Of a stretch of 47,127 nt of DNA, positions 17,506 through 25,841 are shown one piece after another. Positions within the stretch are counted from its first letter, which is position 1, and each line of letters starts with the position of its first letter. The DNA lies in assembly GCF_001428825.1 (NCBI RefSeq), contig NZ_LMIT01000013.1, positions 441,605 through 488,731 on the forward strand, given 5' to 3'. Below the pieces are notes generated by a model. That model was not told the origin of the DNA. It was given only the letters and a program-made list of their open reading frames with translations, and ran no database searches. Both the position numbers and the translations under genes were made by a program. The DNA comes from Nocardioides sp. Root240. GTDB taxonomy: Bacteria > Actinomycetota > Actinomycetes > Propionibacteriales > Nocardioidaceae.

Positions 17506-18728
17506 CGAAGCTCACTCCCGTTCGCGTCGGTCCAGGGCTGGTCCTCGTTCTGGCCGGGGAGGCGCTGGTGCTGGTTCGTGACGCCGGGGGGCATGATCCC
17601 GGGGTTGATGTTGAGGCTGGTCGCGCCGAACTGGATGAACGCGCGCAGGTAGTGCCCGTTGCTGTCGTAGTTGCCGGCGGCGCCGCCCCAGTTCGACAGC
17701 CAGCCGACGAGCTCCGGGGTGTACGGCCGGAGGAAGTCGATCGCCGGAGCGAGGCTGCCGAGGGTGTTCTCCGCTTGGGGAAGTACGGAGTTCGTCCGGT
17801 CCAGCAGGCCGGGCGTGACCCGCAGCAGGGGTGCGAGCGCCTGGAGCGTGGGCCGCAACTGTGCCGCCACGGGACGCAGGTCGGTCAGCACCGGTGCCAG
17901 CTCCTTGGCGACACCGGGCAGGCGCGCCGCGGCCGGCGTCAGGTCGTCGAGGAGCGGCTGGGCGACGTCGACGGTCTCGGGGACGTTGTCGAGGGTCTGG
18001 CGAGCCTGGCGGAGCGTGGTCGGCAACTCGTCGAGCGCCTTGCGCAGTTGATCCTGCTGCGAGGCGACCGCGTCGACACCGCTGCTGAAGCCGTCGATGG
18101 TCCCGCGCACCTCTTCGTCACGGCTCGCGACGATCTCGGCCATGTCGGCAGTCCGGGTGACCAGGTTGCGGATCGCAGCACCGTCGTCGCCCACAGCACT
18201 GAGCACCTGGCCGAGCGCCTCGAGCGACGGGCCGGCGGCCGCGAGTGTTTGCTGCAGGTCCGACTCGCTCCCACTCACGGTGGCATCGAGCCGCGCGATG
18301 AGCCCGTTGAGTTCCTTGCGGGTGTTCGTGTCGAGTGCCGCCAGGACCTGATCCAGCTCGACGCGGTCGGTGGCGCCCTTGATGATCGCCCCGTCCGGCA
18401 GTTCAGCCGCACCGTCGGCACCCGGGGTCAGGTCGAGCACACGCTCGCCGAGCAGGGCCTTCCAGGAGATCCGGGCAGTCGTGCCGTCATGCAGCGGCGC
18501 GAAGTCGTCGGAGACGCTGACCGTCACCACGGCCTTGCCGTCGCGGACCTCGAGCTCACTGACCTTGCCGGCGTCGAAGCCGTCGATCTTCACCGGCGAG
18601 CCCGGCACCAGGTTCGTCGCCGACGGCAGCACGACCTGCACGTTGTAGTCGTCGGTCGCCTTGGCGGTGCCGACGACGCCGACGACCAGAAGGGCCGCGG
18701 CGCCGCCGACGATGAGCTTCTTCTGCAC
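17502..18728 (-). CDS. mceA: Mce family protein, first of operon (MceA position)
   Basis: 408 residues. The N-terminal hydrophobic segment (about 4-24) is followed by the MCE domain (VVLPSATNLVPGSPVKIDGF, WKALLGERVLDLTPG) and a helical tail ending in a Pro/Gln-rich stretch. First Mce gene after the ATPase gene, 2 bp away. The order A to F follows the usual actinobacterial mce layout. Role: part of the substrate tunnel linking outer envelope to the YrbE permease. Confidence 0.9.
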   Translation of the reverse strand: MQKKLIVGGAAALLVVGVVGTAKATDDYNVQVVLPSATNLVPGSPVKIDGFDAGKVSELEVRDGKAVVTVSVSDDFAPLHDGTTARISWKALLGERVLDLTPGADGAAELPDGAIIKGATDRVELDQVLAALDTNTRKELNGLIARLDATVSGSESDLQQTLAAAGPSLEALGQVLSAVGDDGAAIRNLVTRTADMAEIVASRDEEVRGTIDGFSSGVDAVASQQDQLRKALDELPTTLRQARQTLDNVPETVDVAQPLLDDLTPAAARLPGVAKELAPVLTDLRPVAAQLRPTLQALAPLLRVTPGLLDRTNSVLPQAENTLGSLAPAIDFLRPYTPELVGWLSNWGGAAGNYDSNGHYLRAFIQFGATSLNINPGIMPPGVTNQHQRLPGQNEDQPWTDANGSELR

Positions 18729-18730
18729 GA

Positions 18731-19543
18731 TCAGTCCATCCCGAGAGGGCCGGCGGACTCGCCGGCAAGGAACTGCCGCACGAACGGGTCATCGCTGTTG
18801 AACGCCTCTTCGCAGTCGCCGTAGTGGACGAGCTTGCCCTTCCAGACCATGCCGACGTAGTCGCTGCACGACCGGGCAGCCGCGATGTTGTGCGTGACCA
18901 GGAGGTACGTGCCGCCGTGCTCCTCGTGCATCTGCTTGATGAGGTCGCACAGGAGGCTGGTGCGCACAGGGTCGAGACCCGAGTCGGGCTCGTCGAAGAG
19001 CACGATGTCGGGGTTGAGGATGAGGCCACGGGCGAAGCCGGCGCGCTTGCGCATGCCGCCCGAGACCTCGCTCGGGTACTTGTGGGCGGACCGCTCGAGA
19101 CCGACCTCGGCCATGCGGGTCATCACGAAGTCGCCGATCTCGGACTCCGCCATGTCGGTGTGCTTCCGCAGCGGAAAGGCGATGTTGTCGAAGATGTTCA
19201 TCGAGCCGAAAAGGGCGCCGTCCTGGAACAGCACGCCGAACCGCTTGCGGAGCTCGTAACGCTCGTGCTCGGACATCGACCAGATGTCCTGGCCGAACAC
19301 CCGGACCTCACCCTGGTCCGGTTGAAGCAGCCCCACGAGGTGCTTGAGGAGCACGCTCTTGCCGGTTCCGGAGGGACCGAGGACCGTGGTGATCGCGTCG
19401 TCGACGAAGTCAATGTTGAGGCCGGTCAGGACCTCGAAAGAGCCGAACTTCTTGTGCAGGTTGCGGACCTGCATGCTGTGCGGCTTCTCGGGCTCGTTGA
19501 CGGCGAGGCGGTGTTCGGGTGCGGCAGTGAGTACGGCAGTCAT
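18731..19543 (-). CDS. mkl: Mce-associated ABC transporter ATPase (Mkl/MlaF)
   Basis: 270-residue ABC ATPase: Walker A GPSGTGKS, Q-loop LFQDGALFGSMNIFDN, signature SGGMRKRAG, Walker B DIVLFDEPDSGLDP and switch His (VTHNI). The SGGM signature and the GALFGSMN loop are typical of the MlaF/Mkl branch. It powers lipid or steroid uptake through the YrbE pair. AGGAG lies 5 bases before the ATG. Having its own ATPase in the operon differs from mycobacteria, where a single distant mkl usually serves all mce loci, and makes this a self-contained importer. Confidence 0.95.
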   Translation of the reverse strand: MTAVLTAAPEHRLAVNEPEKPHSMQVRNLHKKFGSFEVLTGLNIDFVDDAITTVLGPSGTGKSVLLKHLVGLLQPDQGEVRVFGQDIWSMSEHERYELRKRFGVLFQDGALFGSMNIFDNIAFPLRKHTDMAESEIGDFVMTRMAEVGLERSAHKYPSEVSGGMRKRAGFARGLILNPDIVLFDEPDSGLDPVRTSLLCDLIKQMHEEHGGTYLLVTHNIAAARSCSDYVGMVWKGKLVHYGDCEEAFNSDDPFVRQFLAGESAGPLGMD

Positions 19544-19615
19544 GGAGACTCCTGTTGGTCGTTCTGCGGGCAGGCAGGAACTGTCGACCCGCGGTGAGCG
19601 GGCCTGCGGAGAGAG

Positions 19616-20482
19616 CTAGTTGGCGATGGGCGCGTTGGGCGCCATGCCCCAGAAGAGCTGGGTGGTGAGCAGTCCGATGATGTGGATCAGGACCATGTTG
19701 ACCATCATCGACTTGGCAGTGTTGACGCCGACACCGACCGGTCCGCCCTTGGCGGTGAAGCCGTAGTAGCAGCCCACCAGGACGATGACGGTGCCCATGA
19801 TGATGGCCTTGGCCATGGAGTACCCGTAGTCCATCGGGTTCTGGAACATCCAGAAGATCAGTGAGTACCCGCCCGGCGAGACGGTTCCGTACTGCACGAC
19901 GCAGACCAGCCACTCGGCGATGTACATGCCGGCGAGGCCAACGCTGTAGAGGAACGGCATCGCGATCCAGGCAGCAACCAGGCGGGTTCCCACGAGGTAG
20001 CTGCGCGACCGGATGCCCATGACCTCCATCGCGTCGATCTCCTCGGCGATGCGCATCGATCCGATCTCCGCGACCAGACCGCAGCCCACCTTCGCCGCCA
20101 CGATGTAGGCGAACATGTACGGACACATCTCGCGAAGACCGCAGTACACGGTGAATACACCTGTGTAGAGCGGCGCGCCGATGGCCTTCAGGGTGTAGCT
20201 CGCCTCGGTGCCGCACATCGTGCCGATGACGAACTGCATCGACCAGATGATCGCGCCGCTGGCGATGATCAGCACGCCGCACTGGCGGAGGATCTCGGTG
20301 AAGTAGAGCCGCAGGGTCGGCAGCTCGCGGATGGTCTCCGCCGAGAAGCGGGTGATGTCACCGGCCGTGGCGAGGGATGCCTTCCACGAATCCCACGAGG
20401 ATCGGAGGGTGATCTCCTTGTCCTCGGGCTTCGGAGGCTTGAGCTTCGTGCGCTGGTCAGGTGGTTCGAGGAGCTGAGTCAT
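19616..20482 (-). CDS. yrbEB: YrbE/MlaE-family ABC permease, second copy
   Basis: 288-residue permease. Hydrophobic helices occur at about 85-110, 120-140, 180-220 and 250-285. The MlaE coupling-helix motif reads VAEIGSMRIAEEIDAMEVMG. A conserved end GGPVGVGVNTAKSMMVNMVL is present. It forms the membrane core with the neighbouring YrbE. The N-terminus (about 1-45) is a charged cytoplasmic extension. A 72-bp spacer before mkl is the only sizeable gap in the operon and shows no convincing promoter. Confidence 0.94.
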   Translation of the reverse strand: MTQLLEPPDQRTKLKPPKPEDKEITLRSSWDSWKASLATAGDITRFSAETIRELPTLRLYFTEILRQCGVLIIASGAIIWSMQFVIGTMCGTEASYTLKAIGAPLYTGVFTVYCGLREMCPYMFAYIVAAKVGCGLVAEIGSMRIAEEIDAMEVMGIRSRSYLVGTRLVAAWIAMPFLYSVGLAGMYIAEWLVCVVQYGTVSPGGYSLIFWMFQNPMDYGYSMAKAIIMGTVIVLVGCYYGFTAKGGPVGVGVNTAKSMMVNMVLIHIIGLLTTQLFWGMAPNAPIAN

Positions 20483-20494
20483 GGCAACAACCCG

Positions 20495-21367
20495 TCACTT
20501 GTAGACCTGCATGTCGGGGTTGAGCCCCAGCAGGATCGCGGTGAAGAGGAAGTTCGTGATGTAGATCATCGCGAACGAGATGACGACGGCCTGATTGACC
20601 GCGCGTCCGACGCCGATCGGGCCGCCCTTGGCGTTCAGGCCCTTGTAGCAGCAGACGACGCCGATGATCAGGCCGAACATCGTGGTCTTGAGGACGCTCC
20701 CCCAAAGGTCCGGCAGAGTCGCGTTCGCGTAGAAGTTCGCGAGGAACGCGCCTGTGCTGGCTCCCAGGACGGGAACACTGGCGAGGTAGCCGCCGATGAC
20801 GCCGAACGTCAGGGCGACGAGGTCCAGCAAACCGGTGATCAGCGTGACGCCGATGACCCGAGGAACGATCAGGTCGCGGACCGGGTCGACGCCGAGCACC
20901 TCCATGGCATCGATCTCCTCGCGCACACGGCGTGCGCCGAGATCGGCCGTCATCGCTGCGCCGACGACGCCGGCGACGATCATCGCGTTGATCCAGGGAG
21001 CGAACTCGCGGACGCTGGCCATCACGAAGAAGGAGCCGAGTCGCTCGGGGATGCCGAACAGGAGATAGATGTTGCCGCCCTGGAGGCCAGGAGCGCCGAA
21101 TCCGAACGCGACCGTGGAGATCGTCAGCGGAATCCAGCAGAGCTTGAGCGCGTCGAACATGACGTCTCGAACAGCCCCCCAGTAGCCACGGGGGTGGCGA
21201 ACGGCGCTCCAGAGGACCTTGACGAGGAGGATGGCCATCTCGCCCATCGGGAGGAGTGTCCGCTCACCCCACATCGGCTTCGGCGCCTTGGTGCGGTCGG
21301 CCCGGGATCGCGGAGACTTCTTCTCCGCGACCCCGGCGCCTGCCTGCGCCCCATCGCTGGCAGTCAT
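20495..21367 (-). CDS. yrbEA: YrbE/MlaE-family ABC permease, first copy
   Basis: 290-residue MlaE-type permease with the coupling motif TADLGARRVREEIDAMEVLG and the C-terminal GGPIGVGRAVNQAVVISFAM. The first 35 residues are Lys/Arg/Pro-rich and cytoplasmic. It starts one base after the styB stop region, so monooxygenase and importer are read from one message with tight spacing. This junction is the strongest evidence that uptake and epoxidation are functionally linked. Confidence 0.94.
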   Translation of the reverse strand: MTASDGAQAGAGVAEKKSPRSRADRTKAPKPMWGERTLLPMGEMAILLVKVLWSAVRHPRGYWGAVRDVMFDALKLCWIPLTISTVAFGFGAPGLQGGNIYLLFGIPERLGSFFVMASVREFAPWINAMIVAGVVGAAMTADLGARRVREEIDAMEVLGVDPVRDLIVPRVIGVTLITGLLDLVALTFGVIGGYLASVPVLGASTGAFLANFYANATLPDLWGSVLKTTMFGLIIGVVCCYKGLNAKGGPIGVGRAVNQAVVISFAMIYITNFLFTAILLGLNPDMQVYK

Positions 21368-21368
21368 G

Positions 21369-21911
21369 TCAGGACCTTTCGCTCTTCAGGTCCACAGGAC
21401 GTGGCTGGTGGTGGTACTGGCTGGCGTAGAACAGCAGCGGACTGCCGTCACCGCTGCCGCACGCGGTCACCCGCGCCAGGAACAGCATGTGATCGTGGAC
21501 CGGCACCTGCTCGAAGACCTCACACTCGAACCAGGCCAGGCAGTCCTTGAGGGTCGGAACCGAGGTGCGCTTGAGGAACTCCGGAGCAAGGGAGTCCTCA
21601 CGAGCGCGGGCGAAGTGGTTGGAAGCGTGCTGCTGGTCCTCGAGCAGGATGCTCGCTCCGTACCTCCCGGTCGCGCGCACGATGTCGTGCGCGCGACCAG
21701 GACGCAGCGAGACCATGACGGTGGCGGGGTCCAGGCTCAGCGAGACGAAGCTGTTGACCGTCGCGCCGTGGAACCCTCCGTCCTGGTCCTCGCAACTGAT
21801 GACGGCCACGCCGGTCGCGAACCGGGACACATGCCTCCGAAACTCGGCGGCGTCGACCGTCTGCTCCCTCACAACGTCTCGTTCCTGGGTTTGCGCAGCG
21901 TGGCCGGACAT
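21369..21911 (-). CDS. styB: Flavin reductase component of styrene monooxygenase (StyB-like)
   Basis: 180-residue flavin reductase-domain protein, close to Pseudomonas StyB in size (about 170). The FMN/FAD split-barrel pattern is visible: FRRHVSRFATGVAVISCED, GATVNSFVSLSLDPATVMVS, NHFAR and DHMLFLARV. It supplies free reduced FAD to StyA using NADH. The ATG at 21909-21911 shares one base with the styA stop (TGATG). A longer in-frame start up to 22202 was rejected because it would overlap styA by almost 300 bases. Confidence 0.92.
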   Translation of the reverse strand: MSGHAAQTQERDVVREQTVDAAEFRRHVSRFATGVAVISCEDQDGGFHGATVNSFVSLSLDPATVMVSLRPGRAHDIVRATGRYGASILLEDQQHASNHFARAREDSLAPEFLKRTSVPTLKDCLAWFECEVFEQVPVHDHMLFLARVTACGSGDGSPLLFYASQYHHQPRPVDLKSERS

Positions 21912-23143
21912 CAGGCGCTCGCGGACTGACAGAACGCAGCGACCCGCTCCGGCGAGGAGAAGATGTCCCACTGGTTCTGCGGGTGGTTGAAGTTGTCGGT
22001 GAAGGTGTCGGCCAGCGTCCGGTCCTGGGCCACCGCGCCGACGAACATGCCGAACTCCGGCGGGAAGTTCTCGAGGTTCGCCATCATCGCGTTTGTCCAC
22101 CGCGTGGCCGCGTGGACCCGGTCGTTGCGACGGTTGTCGACCTTCTCGACGAAGCGGGCATCGAAGACGTCGTTGGCGATGATCTCCTCGGCGACGATCC
22201 ACGCCGCCTGCGCGGCCGCGTTGGCGCCCTGACCGAGCATCGGGTCCACGGTGTTGTGCACGTCACCCAGCGCCAGGGCGATCGTGCCGCCCTCGAGAAC
22301 TGCGGACGTCTGACGCACTGCCGGCACGACGCCGCCCTGGAGGATGTCGAGGCCGCTGTTGGCGAGGCCGAACTCGGCCTGGTCGATCCGCTCGAAGCAG
22401 GTCGGGTAGTGCTTGGCGATCTTCTCCAGGAGGAGGGTCTTGAAGGCCTCGGGGTCGTCGTCGTACTTGGTCTTCGCGAGGATCTCGAGGTCGCCGCCCG
22501 GGAGGTTCTCCATGACCAGCGCGTTCTGCAGGCCGTTGAAGGTCAGCGTCGGGATCTCGATCATCTCGCCCGCGCCCGGCGAGAAGTACATCGTCACCGA
22601 CCGCGAGGGGAGCTGCTGGATGCCCTTGAAGATGCCCACGCACAGCTGGCGCTGCGGTGCGGTGTGGGGCGACAGCTCCGGGATCTTCGGGAACATGTCG
22701 CCGGTGCCCTTGCCCGTGGAGACGACGACCAGGTCGAACTCCTCGGCCAGCGCCGCGTAGTCGCCCTGCTCGATTGCGCGGTACTCGACGTTGCCGCCGC
22801 GGTCGATGAAGTCCTGCAGGAGCGTCGGCAGGTAGATGCGGTAGTCGACGGCGCGGCTCGGGGAGCGCAGGTCGCCGTAGAAGCGCATCGGCTCGGGAAG
22901 GCCGATGTAGTAGTGGTGGCCGAAGTAGCCGACCTCGCCGGCCTGCCAGTGGTTGACGCCGAGCGCCTTCTCCTTGTCGATCGTGACGGCGAAGTGGGCG
23001 ACGGTGTTGGGCAGGCGCATCGACGCGTAGTCCTCGACGCGCTTGTCGCTGTAGAGCGTCACGTCGACGCCGTGCTGCTGGAGGCGCAGAGCCAGGTGCA
23101 GTCCACCCGTACCGGCCCCCACGATTCCGATCTTCTTGGACAT
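21911..23143 (-). CDS. styA: Styrene monooxygenase, FAD-dependent epoxidase (StyA-like)
   Basis: 410 residues (Pseudomonas StyA about 415). The FAD motif is GAGTGG at residues 9-14 (KIGIVGAGTGGLHLALRLQQ). StyA-type landmarks along the chain are LPNTVAHFAVT, GYFGHHYYIGLPEPMRFYGD, SPSRAVDYR, FSPGAGEMIEIPTL, LANSGLDILQGGVVPA, the GD motif of class E flavoproteins (LALGDVHNTVDPMLGQGAN) and TDNFNHPQNQWDIFSSPER. These follow Pseudomonas StyA closely from memory. It converts styrene or similar vinyl compounds to the epoxide with O2 and FADH2 from StyB. First gene of a roughly 15.5-kb operon that continues into yrbE-mkl-mce. Other alkenes are possible substrates. Confidence 0.94.
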   Translation of the reverse strand: MSKKIGIVGAGTGGLHLALRLQQHGVDVTLYSDKRVEDYASMRLPNTVAHFAVTIDKEKALGVNHWQAGEVGYFGHHYYIGLPEPMRFYGDLRSPSRAVDYRIYLPTLLQDFIDRGGNVEYRAIEQGDYAALAEEFDLVVVSTGKGTGDMFPKIPELSPHTAPQRQLCVGIFKGIQQLPSRSVTMYFSPGAGEMIEIPTLTFNGLQNALVMENLPGGDLEILAKTKYDDDPEAFKTLLLEKIAKHYPTCFERIDQAEFGLANSGLDILQGGVVPAVRQTSAVLEGGTIALALGDVHNTVDPMLGQGANAAAQAAWIVAEEIIANDVFDARFVEKVDNRRNDRVHAATRWTNAMMANLENFPPEFGMFVGAVAQDRTLADTFTDNFNHPQNQWDIFSSPERVAAFCQSASA

Positions 23144-23188
23144 CCTCTACTCCTGTGTGTGATCCGGGTCTCGTGATTGGTAACGATT

Positions 23189-23217
23189 AAGATAGTGCTA
23201 AGTAACTGAGTTGTCAC
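23189..23217 (-). promoter_or_regulatory. Promoter of the styA-mce operon with operator
   Basis: On the minus strand, GTGACA (-35, 23212-23217), 17-bp spacer, TATCTT (-10, 23189-23194). The spacer is largely filled by the inverted repeat CTAAG-TAA-CTGAG (23198-23210, plus-strand reading), placing a bound repressor between the boxes. The leader to the ATG is about 40 bases and includes AGGAG. Confidence 0.7.
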
Positions 23218-23261
23218 GCATTTTTGTGGCGGCGATCACCTCGGATCGCCGCCACGACCTA

Positions 23262-24665
23262 CTAGAGCGAGTCAGCCAGCCGGCGAGCGGCCAGCTGCAC
23301 GATCTCCCAAACGGTGGCGAATGGCGGCGCGTAGGCCAGGTCCGCTTCCGCGAGGTGATCGATGGTGGCCCCTGACCACAGGGCCGCCGCGACAGTGTCG
23401 ATGCGCTTCGCTGCGGCGCGACCGCCCACGATCTGCGCGCCCAGGAGGGCGCGCGTGGCGGGATTCGCGAAGACCTTGACCGCCGCCGGCGCGGCTTCCG
23501 TCATGTAGCCACTGGCCGTGCGGCCCTCGGTGACCATCGACGCAATCTCCAGGCCCGCTCGCTGCGCCTCACTCGTACTGAGGCCCGTGCGGGAGATCTC
23601 GAGGTGTGCGTCACCGTGGACGTACCGAGTGATGGCGGTTCCGAGCACACCGTTGAACGCCCGAGTCCCGGGCGCGACCACATTGGTGCCGACAACGCGC
23701 CCCTGCTTGTTGGCGTGCGTTCCGAGCGGACTGAAGGTCCACTGGCCCGTGAGTCGATGCCGCACCTCGCAACAGTCACCGGCCGCCCAGATGCCCGGCG
23801 CGACCGAGCCGTCAGGAGCAGCAAGGAAGCCACCCCACTCGCCCACCTCTAGCCCGGCGTCCGGGCCGAAGTCACTGACCGGCCGGACACCGGTTGCCAG
23901 CACCAACAGGTCACAGCGATGCTCGTTGCCGTCCGACGACGAAACGCTCGTGACCCACCCCCGGTCGTCGACCTCAAGCCCGACGACCTCGGCGTTGCCG
24001 GCGACATGGACTCCTGCCTCGGCGAGGTCCTTCTCCACCCGCGCGCTCATGTCGGGATCGAGGCTGCTCATCACGGCCGATCGCGTGAGCAGGGTGACCT
24101 CAAGACCGCGAGCTCGCGCCGCCTCGGCCATCTCGACTCCGATGTAGCCACCCCCCGTGACAACGACTCTGGGCGCCGCACCCGCGCCTGCAGCCGCGGC
24201 GGCGACGAGGAGCTGAACCCACTGCTCTCCGTCGACCAGGGTCTTGCACGGCGCCACTCCCCCGACCAACGCGCCGTCAACTCGGCGGGCCCAGTCAGGG
24301 ATGATCGGCGAAGCCCCCGTGGCGATGACCAGCTGGTCGTAGCCGATCCGCTGCTCGGAGCCGTCCTTCCGATAGGTCACCGTGCCTGCTGAAGCGTCGA
24401 TGCCCGTGGCGAGCGCTCCGGTGATGAGGTCGACCCCCATCGCCCGGTGGCGCTCGGGGCCGCGAGCGATCAGCTCGTCGGAGGAGTCGACCTCTCCGGA
24501 CACCCAGTACGGAATCCCGCAGGCGGAGTAGGAGGTGTGCTCCGTCTTCTCAAGAGCGACCACCTCGATGGCCTTGCCCGCCTGCTTGGCCGTACGCAGC
24601 GCTTGGTGGGCGGCGCTCATCCCGGCAGCGTCAGCACCGAGGACCAGGACTCGCTCCGTGCTCAC
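23262..24665 (-). CDS. CoA-disulfide reductase-like FAD/NAD(P) oxidoreductase
   Basis: 467 residues of the pyridine nucleotide-disulfide oxidoreductase fold. FAD motif VLGADAAGMSAA at the N-terminus, the single redox cysteine Cys49 in SYSACGIPYW (CoADR type, no CxxxxC pair), NAD(P) motif VVVTGGGYIGVEMAEAA, FAD motif GIWAAGDCCEV and a C-terminal dimerisation domain. A CoA-DSR gene accompanies the Rhodococcus isoprene cluster, where it is thought to recycle the disulfides made when glutathione is removed from the CoA conjugate. The GTG start overlaps the gshB stop (GTGA). The open frame extends to 25034, but that part is antisense-like sequence inside gshB. Confidence 0.87.
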   Translation of the reverse strand: MSTERVLVLGADAAGMSAAHQALRTAKQAGKAIEVVALEKTEHTSYSACGIPYWVSGEVDSSDELIARGPERHRAMGVDLITGALATGIDASAGTVTYRKDGSEQRIGYDQLVIATGASPIIPDWARRVDGALVGGVAPCKTLVDGEQWVQLLVAAAAAGAGAAPRVVVTGGGYIGVEMAEAARARGLEVTLLTRSAVMSSLDPDMSARVEKDLAEAGVHVAGNAEVVGLEVDDRGWVTSVSSSDGNEHRCDLLVLATGVRPVSDFGPDAGLEVGEWGGFLAAPDGSVAPGIWAAGDCCEVRHRLTGQWTFSPLGTHANKQGRVVGTNVVAPGTRAFNGVLGTAITRYVHGDAHLEISRTGLSTSEAQRAGLEIASMVTEGRTASGYMTEAAPAAVKVFANPATRALLGAQIVGGRAAAKRIDTVAAALWSGATIDHLAEADLAYAPPFATVWEIVQLAARRLADSL

Positions 24666-25687
24666 TGCTCCACTCCTGCCATCTGCCGTAGCGCGACAGT
24701 GCTCTCGATCCAGTCGACGACGTCGGCACCGAGTCGCGTTCCGCTCAACGCGTCGATCTCCCGCACGCCGGTCGGACTGGTGACGTTGACTTCCGTCAGG
24801 AGGCCACCGATGACGTCGATCCCTGCAAAGCTGATTCCGTTGCGGCGCAGCAGCGGGGCGAGTTCGGCGCAGATGCGGCGGTCGTCCTCCGTCAGGCCAT
24901 CTGCGACCGTGACCGCACCGGTCGCCATGTTGCAACGGAAGTCGGTGCCGCAGGCAACCCGGCGCACCGCCCCCAAGGGCCTGCCATCCAGGACGATGAT
25001 CCGGCGGTCGCCATCGACGACGCCTTCGATCCATCGCTGGACGACGACGAGGTCCCGCCCGCGATTCGTTGCCTGCTCGAGGATGGACACGAGGTTCGGG
25101 TCACCCTGCGCAAGGACGAGGACTCCGCGACCGGCCATTGCATCGGTGGGCTTGAGGACCGCCTGCCCCCACGCCTCGACCCGCTCGAGCACGATGGGAA
25201 CGCTGGCTGTCACGAGCGTCTCGGGGCCGAGGTGTGGCAGTTGGAGCGAGAAGAACTTCTCGTTGACGTTGCGAAGACCAGCAGGCTCATTCACCACCAA
25301 GGTTCGCGCCGGATCGGCCAGGTCGAGCACGTAGGTGGCGCGCAGGTAGACCTGGTCCACCGGCGGATCGGTCCTCATCAGCACAACCTGGAAGGCGTCG
25401 AGCGACAGGTCCTCGGGGTCACCGAGATGGAACCAGTCCTTGGGAGCGATCCAGCGACCTTGGTCGAGACGACAAGGAAGGACGCGGAGGGACTGGCACC
25501 GCGCAGCGGGTCGGCCGCCGTCGACGGACAGGTCGGAAGCGGTTGTCACCCACACGCGATGGCCGGCATGTTGAGCGGCTTCGACGATGGCGATTGTCGT
25601 GTCGTGGGCGGGGTTCAGACCCGGGACCGGGTCGGCGACGACCAGCACGTCGAGGGGACTCGACGGCGGCGACGGCAGGGAATCCAT
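24662..25687 (-). CDS. gshB: Glutathione synthetase (proteobacterial GshB type)
   Basis: 341 residues, ATP-grasp. Family-specific blocks: LMRTDPPVDQVYLRATYVLD, LVVNEPAGLRNVNEKFFSL, VLKPTDAMAGRGVLVL (ATP lysine and glycine loop), VVVQRWIEGVVDGDRRI and GIDVIGGLLTEVNVTSPTG (Mg-binding Glu and Asn). It joins gamma-Glu-Cys to glycine with ATP. Actinobacteria normally make mycothiol instead, so the gene points to transfer with the pathway. GAGGAG ribosome site. It is co-transcribed with the CoA-DSR-like gene and divergent from gshA. Confidence 0.95.
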   Translation of the reverse strand: MDSLPSPPSSPLDVLVVADPVPGLNPAHDTTIAIVEAAQHAGHRVWVTTASDLSVDGGRPAARCQSLRVLPCRLDQGRWIAPKDWFHLGDPEDLSLDAFQVVLMRTDPPVDQVYLRATYVLDLADPARTLVVNEPAGLRNVNEKFFSLQLPHLGPETLVTASVPIVLERVEAWGQAVLKPTDAMAGRGVLVLAQGDPNLVSILEQATNRGRDLVVVQRWIEGVVDGDRRIIVLDGRPLGAVRRVACGTDFRCNMATGAVTVADGLTEDDRRICAELAPLLRRNGISFAGIDVIGGLLTEVNVTSPTGVREIDALSGTRLGADVVDWIESTVALRQMAGVEQ

Positions 25688-25774
25688 CAGCTCTCCTCGT
25701 TCAGGTGTGGCTCTTGCAAGAGCCTCGAACGAACCCTTGCGTGACGGACGTCACTCTGATGTATGGTGTGAATC

Positions 25775-25803
25775 AACATAGGGCTAACTTTCTTAGCGGT
25801 CAA
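25775..25803 (-). promoter_or_regulatory. Promoter of gshB operon with operator (shared gshA-gshB spacer)
   Basis: On the minus strand, TTGACC (-35, 25798-25803), 17-bp spacer, TATGTT (-10, 25775-25780). The inverted repeat CTAAC-TTT-CTTAG (25784-25796) sits between the boxes. The element lies 39 bp before the gshA ATG, so a bound regulator could affect both directions; the gshA promoter itself was not resolved. Confidence 0.65.
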
Positions 25804-25841
25804 CAGTTTCGTGGCCGGGTTATCCCTCGAAGGGGGCCGAC

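Noticed and set aside
24666..25034. N-terminal extension of the CoA-disulfide-reductase-like gene
   Set aside because: It would overlap gshB completely and reads as Arg-rich frame-shifted gshB; the GTG at 24663-24665 with ribosome site and GTGA overlap explains the start.
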